Source: FEN-680 sp036781505
Lineage (GTDB): Bacteria > Actinomycetota > Geothermincolia > Fen-727 > Anoxymicrobiaceae
Assembly: GCA_036781505.1 (NCBI GenBank)
Contig: DAIQAV010000152.1
Location: 1 to 5,906, forward strand
DNA: 5,906 bases
Reading direction: 5' to 3'
How positions within the stretch are numbered: the stretch's first letter is position 1; every line of letters starts with the position of its first letter. Shown here one piece after another: positions 5,786-5,906 of the stretch. A program made the translations under genes and the position numbers. The notes under the pieces were generated by a model. It made no database searches. It was not told the origin of the DNA and saw nothing but the letters and a program-made list of their open reading frames with translations.

Positions 5786-5814
5786 TTCAGACTCCCAACC
5801 AGTTGGACTATAAT
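5786..5814 (+). promoter_or_regulatory. Sigma-70-type promoter of the tRNA gene
   Basis: A perfect TATAAT at 5809-5814 is preceded, at a 17-bp spacing, by TTCAGA at 5786-5791 (four of six matches to TTGACA). The expected start near 5821 gives a leader of about 10 nt before the tRNA, which is usual for stable RNA genes. Confidence 0.75.
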
Positions 5815-5830
5815 CTCAACACGTAACTAC

Positions 5831-5906
5831 GGGCCCATAGCTCAGTTGGCAGAGCAGCGGACTCATAATCCGCGTGTCGCAGGTTCGAGTCCTGCTGGGC
5901 CCACCA
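5831..5906 (+). tRNA. tRNA with CAU anticodon (elongator Met or Ile2)
   Basis: A complete 76-nt cloverleaf. Acceptor stem GGGCCCA/TGGGCCC is 7 bp. The D-arm is GCTC-AGTTGGCA-GAGC. The anticodon stem is GCGGA/TCCGC with loop CTCATAA (anticodon CAT). The variable loop is GTGTC. The T-arm is GCAGG-TTCGAGT-CCTGC. The discriminator is A and CCA is encoded. It is not an initiator: position 1-72 is a G-C pair and the anticodon stem lacks the three G-C pairs next to the loop. It could be elongator Met or the Ile2 tRNA that needs lysidine. Pairs C4-G69 and C5-G68 match those favoured by TilS in E. coli Ile2, but G29-C41 differs from the C29-G41 pair in E. coli Ile tRNAs, so identity is open. It ends exactly at the window edge. 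Confidence 0.95.

Noticed and set aside
5128..5826. Plus-strand open frame of 232 codons overlapping the lipoprotein gene
   Set aside because: Its body is Arg/Gly/Pro-rich shadow sequence and it runs through the tRNA promoter. Only its first codons (from 5140) are of interest, as a possible displaced N-terminus.

Overview
The window is GC-rich bacterial chromosome. It is compact, with Shine-Dalgarno (SD) led genes, many AGG (Arg) and ATA (Ile) codons despite the high GC, several likely TTG/GTG starts, and a tRNA with an encoded CCA end. This would fit a deltaproteobacterial-type or deep-branching actinobacterial lineage, but the sequence alone does not settle the taxon.

Layout: (i) 59-3965, plus strand, a three-gene signalling operon with gaps of about 20-25 nt. 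It holds a membrane sensor histidine kinase (123-2132, whose true N-terminus probably lies in another frame from an ATG at 74), a stand-alone Rcp1-type receiver protein (2158-2571), and a soluble receiver-PAS-histidine kinase hybrid (2592-3965). (ii) 3943-5028, minus strand, a metallophosphoesterase anchored at both ends in the membrane, convergent with the operon and overlapping its last gene by 23 bp. A GC-rich hairpin sits at that junction. (iii) 5029-5164, a divergent control region with back-to-back TAGAAT -10 candidates flanking a 25-bp dyad. (iv) 5165-5767, plus strand, a small lipoprotein of unknown function, followed by a hairpin. (v) 5786-5906, a consensus-like sigma-70 promoter driving a CAU-anticodon tRNA that ends at the window edge.

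How the genes may work together: the membrane kinase has a duplicated extracytoplasmic helical domain, a HAMP domain and a coiled coil feeding a HisKA/HATPase core. It is the obvious donor for the single-domain receiver, and possibly for the receiver that begins the hybrid kinase. No DNA-binding or enzymatic output domain is encoded in the operon, so the output must be by protein contact or by a partner elsewhere. The phosphoesterase and the lipoprotein both look extracytoplasmic and share a divergent control region, so they may be co-regulated; this is inference.

The observations most worth a second look are the frame break at the start of the sensor kinase (and a possible similar one in the lipoprotein), the internal duplication in the sensor domain, the dyad between the divergent genes, and the output-less two-kinase/two-receiver operon. 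I saw no mobile element, CRISPR array or obvious defence system. No gene-free stretch exceeds about 150 bases.
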